Source: Vulgatibacter incomptus (GTDB lineage Bacteria > Myxococcota > Myxococcia > Myxococcales > Vulgatibacteraceae). Taken from it: a stretch of DNA of 64,000 nucleotides. The stretch is from the NCBI RefSeq assembly GCF_001263175.1, contig NZ_CP012332.1:111001-175000 (forward strand), in the 5' to 3' direction. Position numbers and translations under genes: made by a program. Under the pieces are notes generated by a model. The model was not told the DNA's origin. It ran no database searches and saw only the letters and a list, made by a program, of their open reading frames with translations. Below, piece by piece: positions 9,694 through 18,040 of this stretch; the first letter of the stretch is position 1; every line of letters begins with the position of its first letter.

Positions 9694-11547
9694 CTACGAA
9701 CGCTCGAAGATCCACGCGCAGGACGGCGGGAGCGCGAGGCGCACTTCGCCTGACGAGCCGACCTCGAGCTGGCCCGGCGCTTCCCCTTCAGTCCAGCCGA
9801 AGTCGGGCGAGCGGGTGTCGATGAGGCACGTCCAGCGCCCGGGGCTGAGCGGGACCGTCGCGGTCACCTTGGTTCGGCCGAGAGAGGCGATCACCGCGAC
9901 GCGCCGGGAGCCGTCATCGCTCCATCGCTCCAGCACGACGACTTTTTCGCCGTCGAGGGCCTGCACGCGGTTGCGTGCGCCGCGATCCGGGCCGCGGAGG
10001 GCCGGGTGATCGCGTCGGACTGCGAGGAGGGTGCGGTAGAGCGCGAGCATTCCGCCGTGGGGGCCCGCGGCCCGCTGCTCCAGCCGCAGGATCGCGGTCT
10101 CCATCGTCTCCTCGGCCTGCGGATCCGGCACCTCGCCCTGCCACTCGAAGGCGGCGAACTCGTGGCGTCGCCCCTCGGTCACGGCGCGGGCGAGGGCGGG
10201 GTCGGAGTGGGAGGTGAAAAAGGGGAAGGGCTGCGGGGCGGCGTACTCCTCACCCATGAAGAGCAGCGGCACCTCGGGCGCGAGCAGCAGCACGGCGGCG
10301 GCGGCCTTCGCCGCCTCGGGGCCGACGAGGGAGACGAGGCGATCGCCTCGGGCCCGGTTCCCGACCTGATCGTGGTTCTGGAGGCAGACCACGTGGGCCT
10401 CGGAGGGCATCCCGCGGCTGCTCCTGCCGTAGGCCTTCCCGCGGAAGCCGGAGAAGCGTGAGCCGTCGTAGACGAAGCCACGCTCGAGGGCGGTCGCCAC
10501 GTCCGACGCCTTTCCGTAGTCGGCGTAGTAGCCCGTCGTCTCCCGCGTGAGGATCGCGTGGAGAGCGTGGTGGAGGTCGTCGCTCCACTGCGCGTCGTGT
10601 CCCCAGCCCTCCGGCCGGGGCAGAACCGTCAGCGGATCGTTGAGGTCGCTCTCGGAGATCACGGCGCCGCCGTGAGCCTGCACCGCCTCGCCGATCTCCG
10701 AGAGCACGTGGCGCGGCCCCGAATCCCGGATCATCTGGATGGCGTCGAGGCGGAGCGCGTCGATCCCGAAATCGCGGATCCACTGGACCGCGTTGTCGAC
10801 GAAGTAGGCGCGTACCGGCCCGGACCCCGCGTCGTCGAAGTTCAGCGCCTCGCCCCAGGGTGTGTGGTGCTTCTTCGTGAAGTACGGGCCGAACTCCCGC
10901 AGGTAGTTCCCCTCCGGGCCGAGGTGGTTGTAGACGACGTCGAGGATCACGGCGAGGCCGTGCTCGTGGGCCGCGCCGACCAAGCGAGCGAGGCCAGCGG
11001 GGCCGCCGTAGCTCTCCTGCACCGCAAAGGGGTGCACGCCGTCGTAGCCCCAGTTTCGCGTGCCGGGGAAGCTCGCGACCGGCATCACCTCGATCGCGTC
11101 CACGCCGAGCTCGTCGCGCAGGTAGCCGAGGTGCGCCGCCACGCCGTCGAAGGTCCCCTCCGGCGTGAACGTGCCGACGTGCAGCTCGTAGATCACCCAA
11201 TCCGCCGGCCGTCCGAGCCGCGGGCGGGACGAGGGCCGGAAGCGGCGAACGTCCACCACGGCGCTCGGTCCGTGAACGCCCTCCGGCTGCCGCCGCGAGC
11301 GCGGGTCGGGCCGGCGTCGACCGTCGGGACAGACGAAGAAGTAGCGGTCGCCGTCGGCGACACCGTCCACCTCCGCGACGTAGAGATCGCCCACGCGCTG
11401 GAGCTCGATTCGCCGCGTGCTGCCGCCGCGCTTCCGAGGCAGCAGCTCCAGCGCGAGGGAGGCGACGCGAGGTGCCCAGACCCCGAACGACCACCCGCCT
11501 TCCGGCAGCGGATTCGCGCCGAGCGCCCACGTTCGTGCCGAGCCCAT
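9694..11547 (-). CDS. treZ: malto-oligosyltrehalose trehalohydrolase
   Basis: A GH13 enzyme of 617 residues that releases trehalose from maltooligosyl-trehalose. The N-terminal ~100 residues form the CBM48-like domain (WSFGVWAPRVASLALEL). The (beta/alpha)8 barrel shows VIYELHVGTFTPEGTFDG, DVVYNHLGPEGNYL, the nucleophile region IDALRLDAI (D near 267) and acid region VISESDLN (E near 293). The GTFTPEGT and YNHLGPEGNYL motifs favour TreZ over branching enzyme GlgB. Its usual partner TreY is not in the window. It ends close to and convergent with sixA. Glycogen phosphorylase glgP at 47-49 kb points to active glycogen metabolism. Confidence 0.92.
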   Translation of the reverse strand: MGSARTWALGANPLPEGGWSFGVWAPRVASLALELLPRKRGGSTRRIELQRVGDLYVAEVDGVADGDRYFFVCPDGRRRPDPRSRRQPEGVHGPSAVVDVRRFRPSSRPRLGRPADWVIYELHVGTFTPEGTFDGVAAHLGYLRDELGVDAIEVMPVASFPGTRNWGYDGVHPFAVQESYGGPAGLARLVGAAHEHGLAVILDVVYNHLGPEGNYLREFGPYFTKKHHTPWGEALNFDDAGSGPVRAYFVDNAVQWIRDFGIDALRLDAIQMIRDSGPRHVLSEIGEAVQAHGGAVISESDLNDPLTVLPRPEGWGHDAQWSDDLHHALHAILTRETTGYYADYGKASDVATALERGFVYDGSRFSGFRGKAYGRSSRGMPSEAHVVCLQNHDQVGNRARGDRLVSLVGPEAAKAAAAVLLLAPEVPLLFMGEEYAAPQPFPFFTSHSDPALARAVTEGRRHEFAAFEWQGEVPDPQAEETMETAILRLEQRAAGPHGGMLALYRTLLAVRRDHPALRGPDRGARNRVQALDGEKVVVLERWSDDGSRRVAVIASLGRTKVTATVPLSPGRWTCLIDTRSPDFGWTEGEAPGQLEVGSSGEVRLALPPSCAWIFERS

Positions 11548-11621
11548 GGGGCCAAGGTGTCGCGGAAACGCACGCGTGGCAATGCGCTCGGCCTCGCCCG
11601 CCCGACCCGCTTGGGGTGTCT

Positions 11622-12620
11622 CTACGGGACGGTCCAGGTGTCGCCGGTGCCGAGGAGCTTCTCCAGATCGCCGTCGCCCAGCGTCTCGGTGACCCGGCGC
11701 TGCAGCGCTTCGTCGAGCTCGTGATGGACCGCGCGCTCCTCGGCGCGGAAGATCCCGATGGGCGTGGGGAAGGCCGGGCCCATTCCCGCGAGGAGGAAGG
11801 CGAGGGCGGGCTGCGCCTTCTCGTCCCAGACGAGGAGCTCGCTCTCCGGGACGCCGCCGTCGCCGACGGGGACGATCTCCGGCTCGAGGCCGTTCAGCCG
11901 GATCCCCTTCTTGCCGTCCTCGAAGACGAGGGGCTTGCCGTGCTCGAGGTGGAGCTGGCTCCGGGCCTTGCTCGCCTTTTCGGTGAGGGTAACGAACGCG
12001 CCGTCGTTGAAGACGTTGCAGTTCTGGAAGATCTCCACGAGCGCGGCGCCCCGGTGACTCGCCATCCGATGGAGCACGCCCTGCAGGTGCGCGGCCTCCA
12101 CGTCGATCGATCGCGCCACGAAGGACGCGCCTGCACCGAGGGCGAGGCGGATCGGGTCGAAGGGGGCGTCGATCGATCCGTACGGCGTCGATTTCGCCTT
12201 CTTCCCCGCCTCGGAGGTGGGGGAGTACTGCCCCTTCGTGAGCCCGTAGATCCGGTTGTTGAAGAGGAGGATCTTCACGTCCACGTTGCGCCGCAGCACG
12301 TGGATCAGGTGGTTTCCGCCAATGGAGAGCGCATCGCCGTCGCCGGTGACCACCCAGACCTGCAGATCGGGCCTAGTGAGCTTGAGGCCCGTGGCGATCG
12401 CCGGCGCACGTCCGTGAATCGTGTGGAAACCGTAGGTGTTCATGTAATAGGGGAAGCGGCTGGAGCAGCCGATCCCCGAGATGAACACGACCTTCTCCCG
12501 AGCGATCCCGAGCTCGGGCAGGACCTTCTGCATCGACGCGAGGATCGCGTAGTCGCCGCAGCCCGGGCACCAGCGGATCTCCTGGTTGGTCTGGAAGTCC
12601 TTGCGGGTGAGCTGGCTCAC
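11622..12620 (-). CDS. korB: 2-oxoacid:ferredoxin oxidoreductase, beta subunit
   Basis: This thiamine-diphosphate subunit of 332 residues has the CxxC motif in IRWCPGCGDYAIL and the TPP/Mg site VTGDGDALSIGGNHLIH...NN. It starts with GTG at 12620, where GTGA overlaps the alpha-subunit stop, so the two subunits are translationally coupled. The pair splits or makes 2-oxoacyl-CoA with ferredoxin. The two-subunit layout with a fused gamma-alpha chain is typical of 2-oxoglutarate-type enzymes, but the substrate (2-oxoglutarate or a branched or pyruvate type) is not settled by sequence reading. Confidence 0.92.
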   Translation of the reverse strand: MSQLTRKDFQTNQEIRWCPGCGDYAILASMQKVLPELGIAREKVVFISGIGCSSRFPYYMNTYGFHTIHGRAPAIATGLKLTRPDLQVWVVTGDGDALSIGGNHLIHVLRRNVDVKILLFNNRIYGLTKGQYSPTSEAGKKAKSTPYGSIDAPFDPIRLALGAGASFVARSIDVEAAHLQGVLHRMASHRGAALVEIFQNCNVFNDGAFVTLTEKASKARSQLHLEHGKPLVFEDGKKGIRLNGLEPEIVPVGDGGVPESELLVWDEKAQPALAFLLAGMGPAFPTPIGIFRAEERAVHHELDEALQRRVTETLGDGDLEKLLGTGDTWTVP

Positions 12621-14470
12621 GAGAGCGCCTCCTCGATGCGGGCGGCGAGGTCGCCCACCTGCAGCGGCTTGCCCTTCACTGCGTTGATCCCCACCGCGTC
12701 CACGAGGTAGCGCGCGCGGAGGATGATGGAGAGCTGGCCCAGGTTCAGCTCGGGGACCACGACCTTCTCGAAGCGCTGCAGGATCCCGCCGAGATCCATC
12801 GGCAGCGGATTGAGGTTCCGGAGGTGGACGTGCGAAACCGGCAGGCCTCGGGATCGGAGCTGCGCTGCCGCCGCCCGGATCGCACCGTAGGTTGAGCCCC
12901 ATCCCACCACGAGCAATCGTCCGTCGGGAGGCCCTTCGACTTCGAGCGGCGCGTAGTCCTGGGCGACGCGCCGCACCTTCTCGGCCCGGACCCGCACCAT
13001 CTTCTCGTGGTTCTCGGGGTCGTAGGAGACGGAGCCGGTGAGGAAGTCCTTCTCGAGCCCGCCGATGCGGTGCTCGAGACCGGGCGTGCCTGGCGCGACC
13101 CAGGACCGCGCGAGGGTCGTGTTGTCCCTCTCGTACGGGAGGAAGCCCTCCGCTTTCGTGCGCTTCGGCGCGTCGATCGGTTTCAGGTCCGCGATCTCGG
13201 GGATCTTCCAGGGCTCCTGGCCGTTGGCGAGCGAGCCGTCGGAGAGGAGGATCACCGGCGTCATGTAGCGGACGGCGATCCGCACGGCTTCGAGCGCGGC
13301 ATTGAAGCATTCACTCGGAGTCGCCGGGGCGATCACTGGAAGGGGAGATTCGCCGTTCCGCCCGAAGAGGACCTGGAGCAGATCCGCCTGCTCGGTCTTC
13401 GTCGGCAGGCCGGTCGAGGGGCCACCCCGCTGCACGTCGATCACCAGGAGCGGGAGCTCGGCCATCACCGCGAGGTTGATCGCCTCCTGCTTCAGCGCGA
13501 TCCCCGGCCCCGAGGAGGTCGTGATCCCGAGGTTCCCGCCGAAGGCCGCGCCGATGGCCGAGGATACCGCGGCGATCTCGTCCTCCGCCTGGAAGGTGGT
13601 GAAGCCGAAGTTCTTGTGGCGGGAGAGCTCGTGGAGGATGTCGGACGCGGGTGTGATCGGGTAGCTGCCCAGGAAGCCCTTCAGGCCCGAGAGCTTCGCC
13701 GCGGCGATGAGGCCCATCGCCAGCGCCTGGTTCCCCGAGACGTTGCGGTAGCGGCCCGGCGCGATCCGCGCGGGAGGCACCACGTACGTGCCCGCGAAGA
13801 GCTCGGCGGTCTCACCGAAGGCATGGCCGGCGAGGAGCACCTTCTCGTTCGCCGCGAGGATCTCGGGCTTCTTCGCGAACCGCTGCTGCAGGTGCCGGAG
13901 GATCGGCTCGGTCGGGCGCTGGTAGAGCCAGAGCATCAGACCCAGCGCGAACATGTTCTTCGAGCGGGCGATCTCCTTCGTCGAAAGCCCGCTCCCGTGC
14001 AGCGCTGCCTCGGTGAGCTTCGAGATGTCCACGCCGTGGACCACGAAGGCGTCGAGGCTGCCATCCTCGATCGGATTCGCAAGGTAGCCCGCCTTCGCGA
14101 GGTTCCCCGCGACGAAGGCGCCCGTGTTCACGATCAGCGTGCCGCCCGGGCGGAGGTCGGCCAGGTTCGAGCGCAGCGCCGCGGGGTTCATCGCGACCAG
14201 CACGTCCGGGCGATCGCCCGGCGTGTAGACGGGCTGCGAAGAAAACTGGATCTGGAAGCCCGAGACCCCCGCGAGGGTCCCGGCCGGCGCCCGGATCTCC
14301 GCGGGAAAGTCCGGGAAGGTCCGGAGGTCGTTCCCGGCAAAGGCGGAGGCGCGCGAGAACTCGCCGCCGGAGAGCTGCATCCCGTCTCCCGAGTCGCCGC
14401 AGAAGCGGATGGTGACGGTGTCCAGGACGCGGCTCGGCTTCGTCGATGAATCGGGCGGCGGAATCCCCAT
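12617..14470 (-). CDS. korA: 2-oxoacid:ferredoxin oxidoreductase, fused gamma-alpha subunit
   Basis: A 617-residue chain. The N-terminal ~190 residues are the gamma domain (VTIRFCGDSGDGMQLSGGEF, then VLVAMNPAAL). The alpha pyrimidine-binding domain follows with the hallmark GSYPITPASDIL near residue 268 and TTSSGPGIALKQEAI, and the C-terminal domain has VVGWGSTYGAIR and PELNLGQLSIILR. The protein needs the beta subunit encoded 3' of it with a 4-base overlap. Cells using a ferredoxin-dependent TCA step carry this pair. The ATG at 14470 gives a short N-terminal tail before the Rossmann-like domain. Confidence 0.93.
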   Translation of the reverse strand: MGIPPPDSSTKPSRVLDTVTIRFCGDSGDGMQLSGGEFSRASAFAGNDLRTFPDFPAEIRAPAGTLAGVSGFQIQFSSQPVYTPGDRPDVLVAMNPAALRSNLADLRPGGTLIVNTGAFVAGNLAKAGYLANPIEDGSLDAFVVHGVDISKLTEAALHGSGLSTKEIARSKNMFALGLMLWLYQRPTEPILRHLQQRFAKKPEILAANEKVLLAGHAFGETAELFAGTYVVPPARIAPGRYRNVSGNQALAMGLIAAAKLSGLKGFLGSYPITPASDILHELSRHKNFGFTTFQAEDEIAAVSSAIGAAFGGNLGITTSSGPGIALKQEAINLAVMAELPLLVIDVQRGGPSTGLPTKTEQADLLQVLFGRNGESPLPVIAPATPSECFNAALEAVRIAVRYMTPVILLSDGSLANGQEPWKIPEIADLKPIDAPKRTKAEGFLPYERDNTTLARSWVAPGTPGLEHRIGGLEKDFLTGSVSYDPENHEKMVRVRAEKVRRVAQDYAPLEVEGPPDGRLLVVGWGSTYGAIRAAAAQLRSRGLPVSHVHLRNLNPLPMDLGGILQRFEKVVVPELNLGQLSIILRARYLVDAVGINAVKGKPLQVGDLAARIEEALS

Positions 14471-14648
14471 CGATGCTCCCTCGACGCCGGCTCTCGTGCG
14501 ATGCCGGCTCCCGCAGGTGGAGTACCGCCCGAGGGCATCTCCGAGAACCGCCCTCGCGGGGGCTTGCGCGAAGGCATCGTGCGATCGGTGGCCCCGGGCT
14601 TGCTCCAGGCCTCGGCGCTCCCCATCCCACTGGTGGAGGTCCCGACCG

Positions 14649-14990
14649 ATGTCCGACGACGACCGCAGGCGCTACGAGCGCCTCTACCCGCATCCCGCTC
14701 AGGGCCTCGACACGGAAGCGGCGAGGCGGCGGGTCGAGGCCCATCCGAGCGTGATGCCGCCCAACCCGGAGCCCGTCCGCTTCGGGCGCCTGCGGAACCG
14801 CGAGCGCTTCGGACTGCGGCTCGGCGCGGTGCTCGGCCTCGTCGCCGCAGGCTTCTTCGCGCCCTTCTTCGTCCGGATGCTGGGCAGGCGCCAGGCGCGC
14901 CCGTGGGAGCGCGATCAGGGGCAGCGGATCCTCTGGCGCCTGCGAAATGGACCCTTCGGCCGGCGCGTTCTTCTCGTGGCCCGAAGATGA
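14649..14990 (+). CDS. small hypothetical membrane protein
   Basis: A 113-residue product starting at ATG 14649 behind GGTGGAGGT. The N-terminal half is charged and Arg-rich (MSDDDRRRYERLYPHPAQ). One membrane helix follows (LRLGAVLGLVAAGFFAPFFV, about residues 58-78), then a basic tail. No family is recognised. The frame is open further upstream to 14409, but that part overlaps korA on the other strand and is Arg/Pro/Ser-rich, like out-of-frame sequence. The stop codon abuts the -35 element of the tmRNA promoter. Being short and GC-rich, it could still be a chance frame. Confidence 0.55.
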   Translation: MSDDDRRRYERLYPHPAQGLDTEAARRRVEAHPSVMPPNPEPVRFGRLRNRERFGLRLGAVLGLVAAGFFAPFFVRMLGRRQARPWERDQGQRILWRLRNGPFGRRVLLVARR

Positions 14991-15018
14991 TTGACATGCC
15001 ACGCCGGCTGGATAGGTT
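14991..15018 (+). promoter_or_regulatory. promoter of tmRNA gene
   Basis: A perfect TTGACA at 14991-14996 and TAGGTT at 15013-15018 are separated by 16 bases. Transcription would begin near 15025, about 58 bases before the mature 5' end of tmRNA, leaving a leader for RNase P removal. Confidence 0.6.
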
Positions 15019-15082
15019 GGCGGGCAGGACTTCGAGCGTTTGCGGCCACAAAGGAGGGCCGCGAGCCTCCCCGGGCATATAT

Positions 15083-15451
15083 GGGGGCGATCTGGTTTCG
15101 ACGAGGGTAGCGAAGCCCGAGGCGCGTGCCGTGCTGGCCAACGGAGCACGTAAATTCACTGTAGGCAAAGAACAAAAGCCAACGACAACGTTGAGCTCGC
15201 TGTCGCCGCCTAACAAAGCGGTTGCATAGCGCGGAGGCCGGGAGCCCGCCGGAAGCGCCCGTCACCTCCGTCATCGAATCCGGCCGATCCTGCCAAGACG
15301 CCCCGGGCGCGGCAGGGCCGTATCATCCGGGGAGCTTCACCGGGGAGCCTGCCCTTGGGCGCCTCGGCGAAGGATAAAACAGGGGCTACGCACGTAGGGC
15401 CGAGGAGTAGAGCACTTTCGGACGCGGGTTCGATTCCCGCCGCCTCCACCA
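15083..15451 (+). ncRNA. ssrA: transfer-messenger RNA (tmRNA)
   Basis: The 5' end GGGGGCG pairs with CGCCTCC at the 3' end, followed by A and encoded CCA, so it is a one-piece tmRNA of 369 bases. The 5' tRNA-like part has ATCTGGTTTCGACGAGG and the 3' part a T arm GGGTTCGATTCCC. The tag reading frame at 15178-15213 encodes ANDNVELAVAA and ends with TAA. The tag has the C-terminal small hydrophobic end recognised by ClpX and an AND start, as in other bacteria that also have SspB; an sspB gene lies at 55.4 kb. An intrinsic terminator follows at 15484. Confidence 0.97.
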
Positions 15452-15483
15452 TTTTTTCCGTTCGGCGAGGTTTCGCCGGAGTC

Positions 15484-15513
15484 CAAAGGCTCGCAGAAAT
15501 GCGGGCTTTTTTC
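15484..15513 (+). terminator. terminator of tmRNA with GAAA loop
   Basis: The arms CAAAGGCTCGCA and TGCGGGCTTTTTT flank a GAAA tetraloop, with two G-U pairs, and end in a run of six T. A related hairpin with the same loop lies at 16486-16525 after the next gene. Confidence 0.85.
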
Positions 15514-15555
15514 GTGTCTGGCGTCCGAATTGGTCCGGTCCAGTCGCCCTGCCGG

Positions 15556-15569
15556 TTCGGAAATCCGAA
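15556..15569. promoter_or_regulatory. near-palindrome shared by both ZU5 lipoprotein genes, copy 1
   Basis: TTCGGAAATCCGAA is a 14-base near-perfect palindrome 73 bases upstream of the lipoprotein ATG at 15643. The matching site upstream of the second lipoprotein (16652-16665) is a perfect palindrome. Position and conservation suggest an operator for a dimeric regulator, but this is inference. Confidence 0.35.
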
Positions 15570-15642
15570 TCCCCGCCCCAGGGCGGGATGGGACTACGAT
15601 CCCGCTCACCTGGACGGAGCATACGTCCCGGGGGGAGAAAAC

Positions 15643-16419
15643 ATGGATCGTACGAAGCTGATTTGGGTCGCCGCCTGCACCATGCTCGCCGGTTGTGGAG
15701 GAGAGGCCAGGTTCGCGAAAATTGGGCCGGACGGAGGTGTGCTTGTCTCGGCGGATAGGGAGCTCCGTCTCGAGATTCCCGCGGGTGCCCTGGCGACGAA
15801 AACCACGATCGGCATCGAGCCGGTCGAGGAGCGGGCTCCCCACGGGCTCGGGAAGGCCTACCGGATCACCCCGGCCGACATCGCGCTCAGTGCCCCGGCT
15901 CGCCTCGTCTTCGACAAGCGCGAGGAGAACGAAATGGCAGTCGCCGTCGCGTCGCGTGGCGCCGACGGCTCCTGGCAGGCGCACCTCGGAGCGGCGTTCG
16001 ATCGCTTCGAGGCCACGCTCACCGTGGAAACCACGGAGTTCTCCACCTGGTCGCTGATCCAGATGCTCAAGATCGAGCCGACCGACCTTCGCGTCCGCAT
16101 TGGGGCCACGACGGATTTCCAGGTGAACATCTGCCTCGAGGACGACGCTTCGCTCTTCGCTGGCGCAAACCTCGCCAACGTGGCCGATACGTGCCGCCCC
16201 TGGACGCTGAGCGATCGCGTGCTCCGCTGGACGGTGGATGGCCTCCCCGGGGGCAGGGAGGATATCGGTACCGTCGCGGGCGACGGCAGCCGCGCCACGT
16301 ACATGGCGCCGGCGGCCATCTCCGATTGGAATTCGGTTGTGTCGGTCACCGCCTGGATGGACATTCCGGGCCGCCCCGAGGGCGGCCTCGGAGCGGAGCT
16401 CACGCTGAGCCCTTATTGA
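15643..16419 (+). CDS. lipoprotein with ZU5-like domain, copy 1 (short)
   Basis: A 258-residue predicted lipoprotein. The signal sequence LIWVAACTMLAGC ends in a lipobox, with lipidated Cys near residue 18. The following motif GPDGGVLVS...LEIPAGAL...TTIGIEPV is the ZU5-type signature found in many myxobacterial surface lipoproteins. A second beta-rich region follows, with two Cys (NICLEDD...DTCRPWTLSD). The ATG at 15643 sits behind GGGGGAGAAAAC. The protein closely matches the gene at 16745 along its whole length, but stops where that one continues for about 155 residues. Its role is unknown. Confidence 0.85.
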   Translation: MDRTKLIWVAACTMLAGCGGEARFAKIGPDGGVLVSADRELRLEIPAGALATKTTIGIEPVEERAPHGLGKAYRITPADIALSAPARLVFDKREENEMAVAVASRGADGSWQAHLGAAFDRFEATLTVETTEFSTWSLIQMLKIEPTDLRVRIGATTDFQVNICLEDDASLFAGANLANVADTCRPWTLSDRVLRWTVDGLPGGREDIGTVAGDGSRATYMAPAAISDWNSVVSVTAWMDIPGRPEGGLGAELTLSPY

Positions 16420-16432
16420 CCCGGAGGGGATT

Positions 16433-16474
16433 GCCGCGAGAGTGGGGGAGACGCCGATTCCTCCACTCTCGCGG
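16433..16474. repeat. long inverted repeat after lipoprotein copy 1
   Basis: Arms GCCGCGAGAGTGG and CCACTCTCGCGGC are perfectly complementary around a short spacer. There is no T run, so it may stabilise the mRNA end or act with the intrinsic terminator that follows at 16486. Confidence 0.7.
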
Positions 16475-16485
16475 CGAGGTTCCTA

Positions 16486-16525
16486 GAAAACAAAAGGCCC
16501 GCAGAAATGTGGGCCTTTTGTTTTC
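16486..16525. terminator. bidirectional intrinsic terminator with 18-bp stem and GAAA loop
   Basis: Arms 16486-16503 and 16508-16525 pair over 18 positions with a single G-U and a GAAA loop. The outer part is A-rich on one side and T-rich on the other, so it would work from either strand. The same core, GCAGAAATGYGGGC, occurs in the tmRNA terminator, which suggests that the duplicated lipoprotein unit includes its preceding terminator. The rest of the 325-base gap to the next gene holds the palindrome at 16652 and the second promoter region; no gene was seen in it. Confidence 0.85.
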
Positions 16526-16651
16526 GGACCTCTCGACGCTCGCCGATGCCTGCTCGATGACGTCGTTGCGCGCAGCGGCCACGAATTCGGCACCTGCGGC
16601 TCGTTCACCAGGTACCCACGCTCGGGCAGACCTTCAGCCTCGCCTCGCCGG

Positions 16652-16665
16652 TTCGGAATTCCGAA
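16652..16665. promoter_or_regulatory. perfect 14-base palindrome, copy 2
   Basis: TTCGGAATTCCGAA lies 79 bases before the second lipoprotein ATG. It corresponds to the near-palindrome at 15556 within otherwise partly diverged upstream DNA. Confidence 0.35.
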
Positions 16666-16744
16666 TTCCTGCCCCAAGTGGAAATGAGTTTAGGATCCCG
16701 CCCCACCTGGACAGTGCATTGACCACGTCCCGGGGGGAGAGAAC

Positions 16745-17986
16745 ATGGGTCGTACGAACCTGCTTTGGGTCGCCGCCTGCATCATGCTCGCGAGCTGTGC
16801 CGGGGAACCTTCGATCGCGAGGATCGGGCCGGCGGGCGGTGTGCTGGTCTCGGGGGACGGGCAGCTCCGTCTCGAGGTCCCCGCGGGTGTCCTGGCGAAG
16901 ACGACCACGATCGCAATCGCAACGGTCGAGGAGCGCGCTCCCCACGGGCTCGGGAGGGCCTACCGGGTCGCCCCGGCCGACGTAGCGCTCAGTGGCCCGG
17001 TTCGCCTCGTCTTCGACAAGCGCGAGGAGAACGAAGTTGCAGTTGCCGTCGCGTCGCGTAACGCCGACGGCTCCTGGCTGGCGCACCTCGACGCAGTGTT
17101 CAGTAGCTTCGAAGCCACGCTCACAGTCGAAACCACGGAGTTCTCCACCTGGTCGCTGATCGAAATGGTCAAGCTCGAGCCGACCGACCTCCGCGCCCGC
17201 GTCGGGGCGGCGAAGGAGCTCCAGGTGACCATTTGCCTCGATGACTACGCGTCGCTCTTCTCCGGAGCGGTCCGCGCCAAGGTGGCCGACACGTGCCGGC
17301 CGTGGACGCTGAGTGATCGCGTGATCCGCTGGGAGGTCTACGGCCTCCCAGGGGGCAGGGAGGAGATCGGCACCGTCGCGGGCGACGGCAGCCGCGCCAC
17401 GTACAGGGCGCCGACGGCCATCCCCGATCACAATCCGGTGTGGATCTCCGCCGTCCCGAACATTCCGGGCCGCCCCGAGGGCCGCATCGGCGTCCCGCTC
17501 ACGCTGATCCCGAACGATTGCCCGGAGGGGATCTGCCTCATCGAGTGCGCGATGGAGAGCGAGACTTTTATCGCTGGTGTGCCTGAGCACGTGAGCCACC
17601 AGGAGCACCGCGTCGTACTCGAATACCACCACACGGATTGGAACGACCATTGGTTCACGGCGATCGACTCGGGAACGGAGCGCATCATGGACCCCGAGTG
17701 CACGGTCGAATTGCTCCCGGACGGCGCCGCCGAGGTGCAGCAGAGGACTACCTTCCGGCTTACACGTGACGGTGACACGCTCACCTACTGGGGCAGCGGC
17801 GGCGTCACCTACGACCGCGTGGAGCGTTGGGCCTGCGAGGACGGCTGGTCGAACGACCTACATGTCGAGCGCGCATCCATCGGGTGGTTCCTCGACGGCG
17901 TATGGGCAGCGCCCTACGATTCGTTCTCCGGACGGATGGAGGACGGCGCCTGGTACCGCAGCTGGGACTGCGTTGTCGTCCGCTGA
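16745..17986 (+). CDS. lipoprotein with ZU5-like domain, copy 2 (long)
   Basis: A 413-residue paralogue of the gene at 15643. The lipobox signal is LLWVAACIMLASC, and the ZU5-like signature reads GPAGGVLVS...LEVPAGVL. Most of residues 1-257 align without gaps to the first copy, including VEERAPHGLG and FDKREENE. A C-terminal extension of about 155 residues then begins with NDCPEGICLIECAMESE and carries several more Cys and Trp residues. The ATG follows GGGGGAGAGAAC. This is a tandem duplication in which one copy is shorter or the other has gained a domain. A surface or periplasmic location is expected; function unknown. Confidence 0.85.
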   Translation: MGRTNLLWVAACIMLASCAGEPSIARIGPAGGVLVSGDGQLRLEVPAGVLAKTTTIAIATVEERAPHGLGRAYRVAPADVALSGPVRLVFDKREENEVAVAVASRNADGSWLAHLDAVFSSFEATLTVETTEFSTWSLIEMVKLEPTDLRARVGAAKELQVTICLDDYASLFSGAVRAKVADTCRPWTLSDRVIRWEVYGLPGGREEIGTVAGDGSRATYRAPTAIPDHNPVWISAVPNIPGRPEGRIGVPLTLIPNDCPEGICLIECAMESETFIAGVPEHVSHQEHRVVLEYHHTDWNDHWFTAIDSGTERIMDPECTVELLPDGAAEVQQRTTFRLTRDGDTLTYWGSGGVTYDRVERWACEDGWSNDLHVERASIGWFLDGVWAAPYDSFSGRMEDGAWYRSWDCVVVR

Positions 17987-18040
17987 CGTGGTCTTCGCAC
18001 CCGTAGGAGCGCAGCTTCTCTGACCAGGAAAAATGCCGCG

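Noticed and set aside
15452..17986. Mobile element causing the lipoprotein duplication, or integration at the tmRNA 3' end
   Set aside because: No integrase, transposase or copy of the tmRNA 3' end was found downstream.
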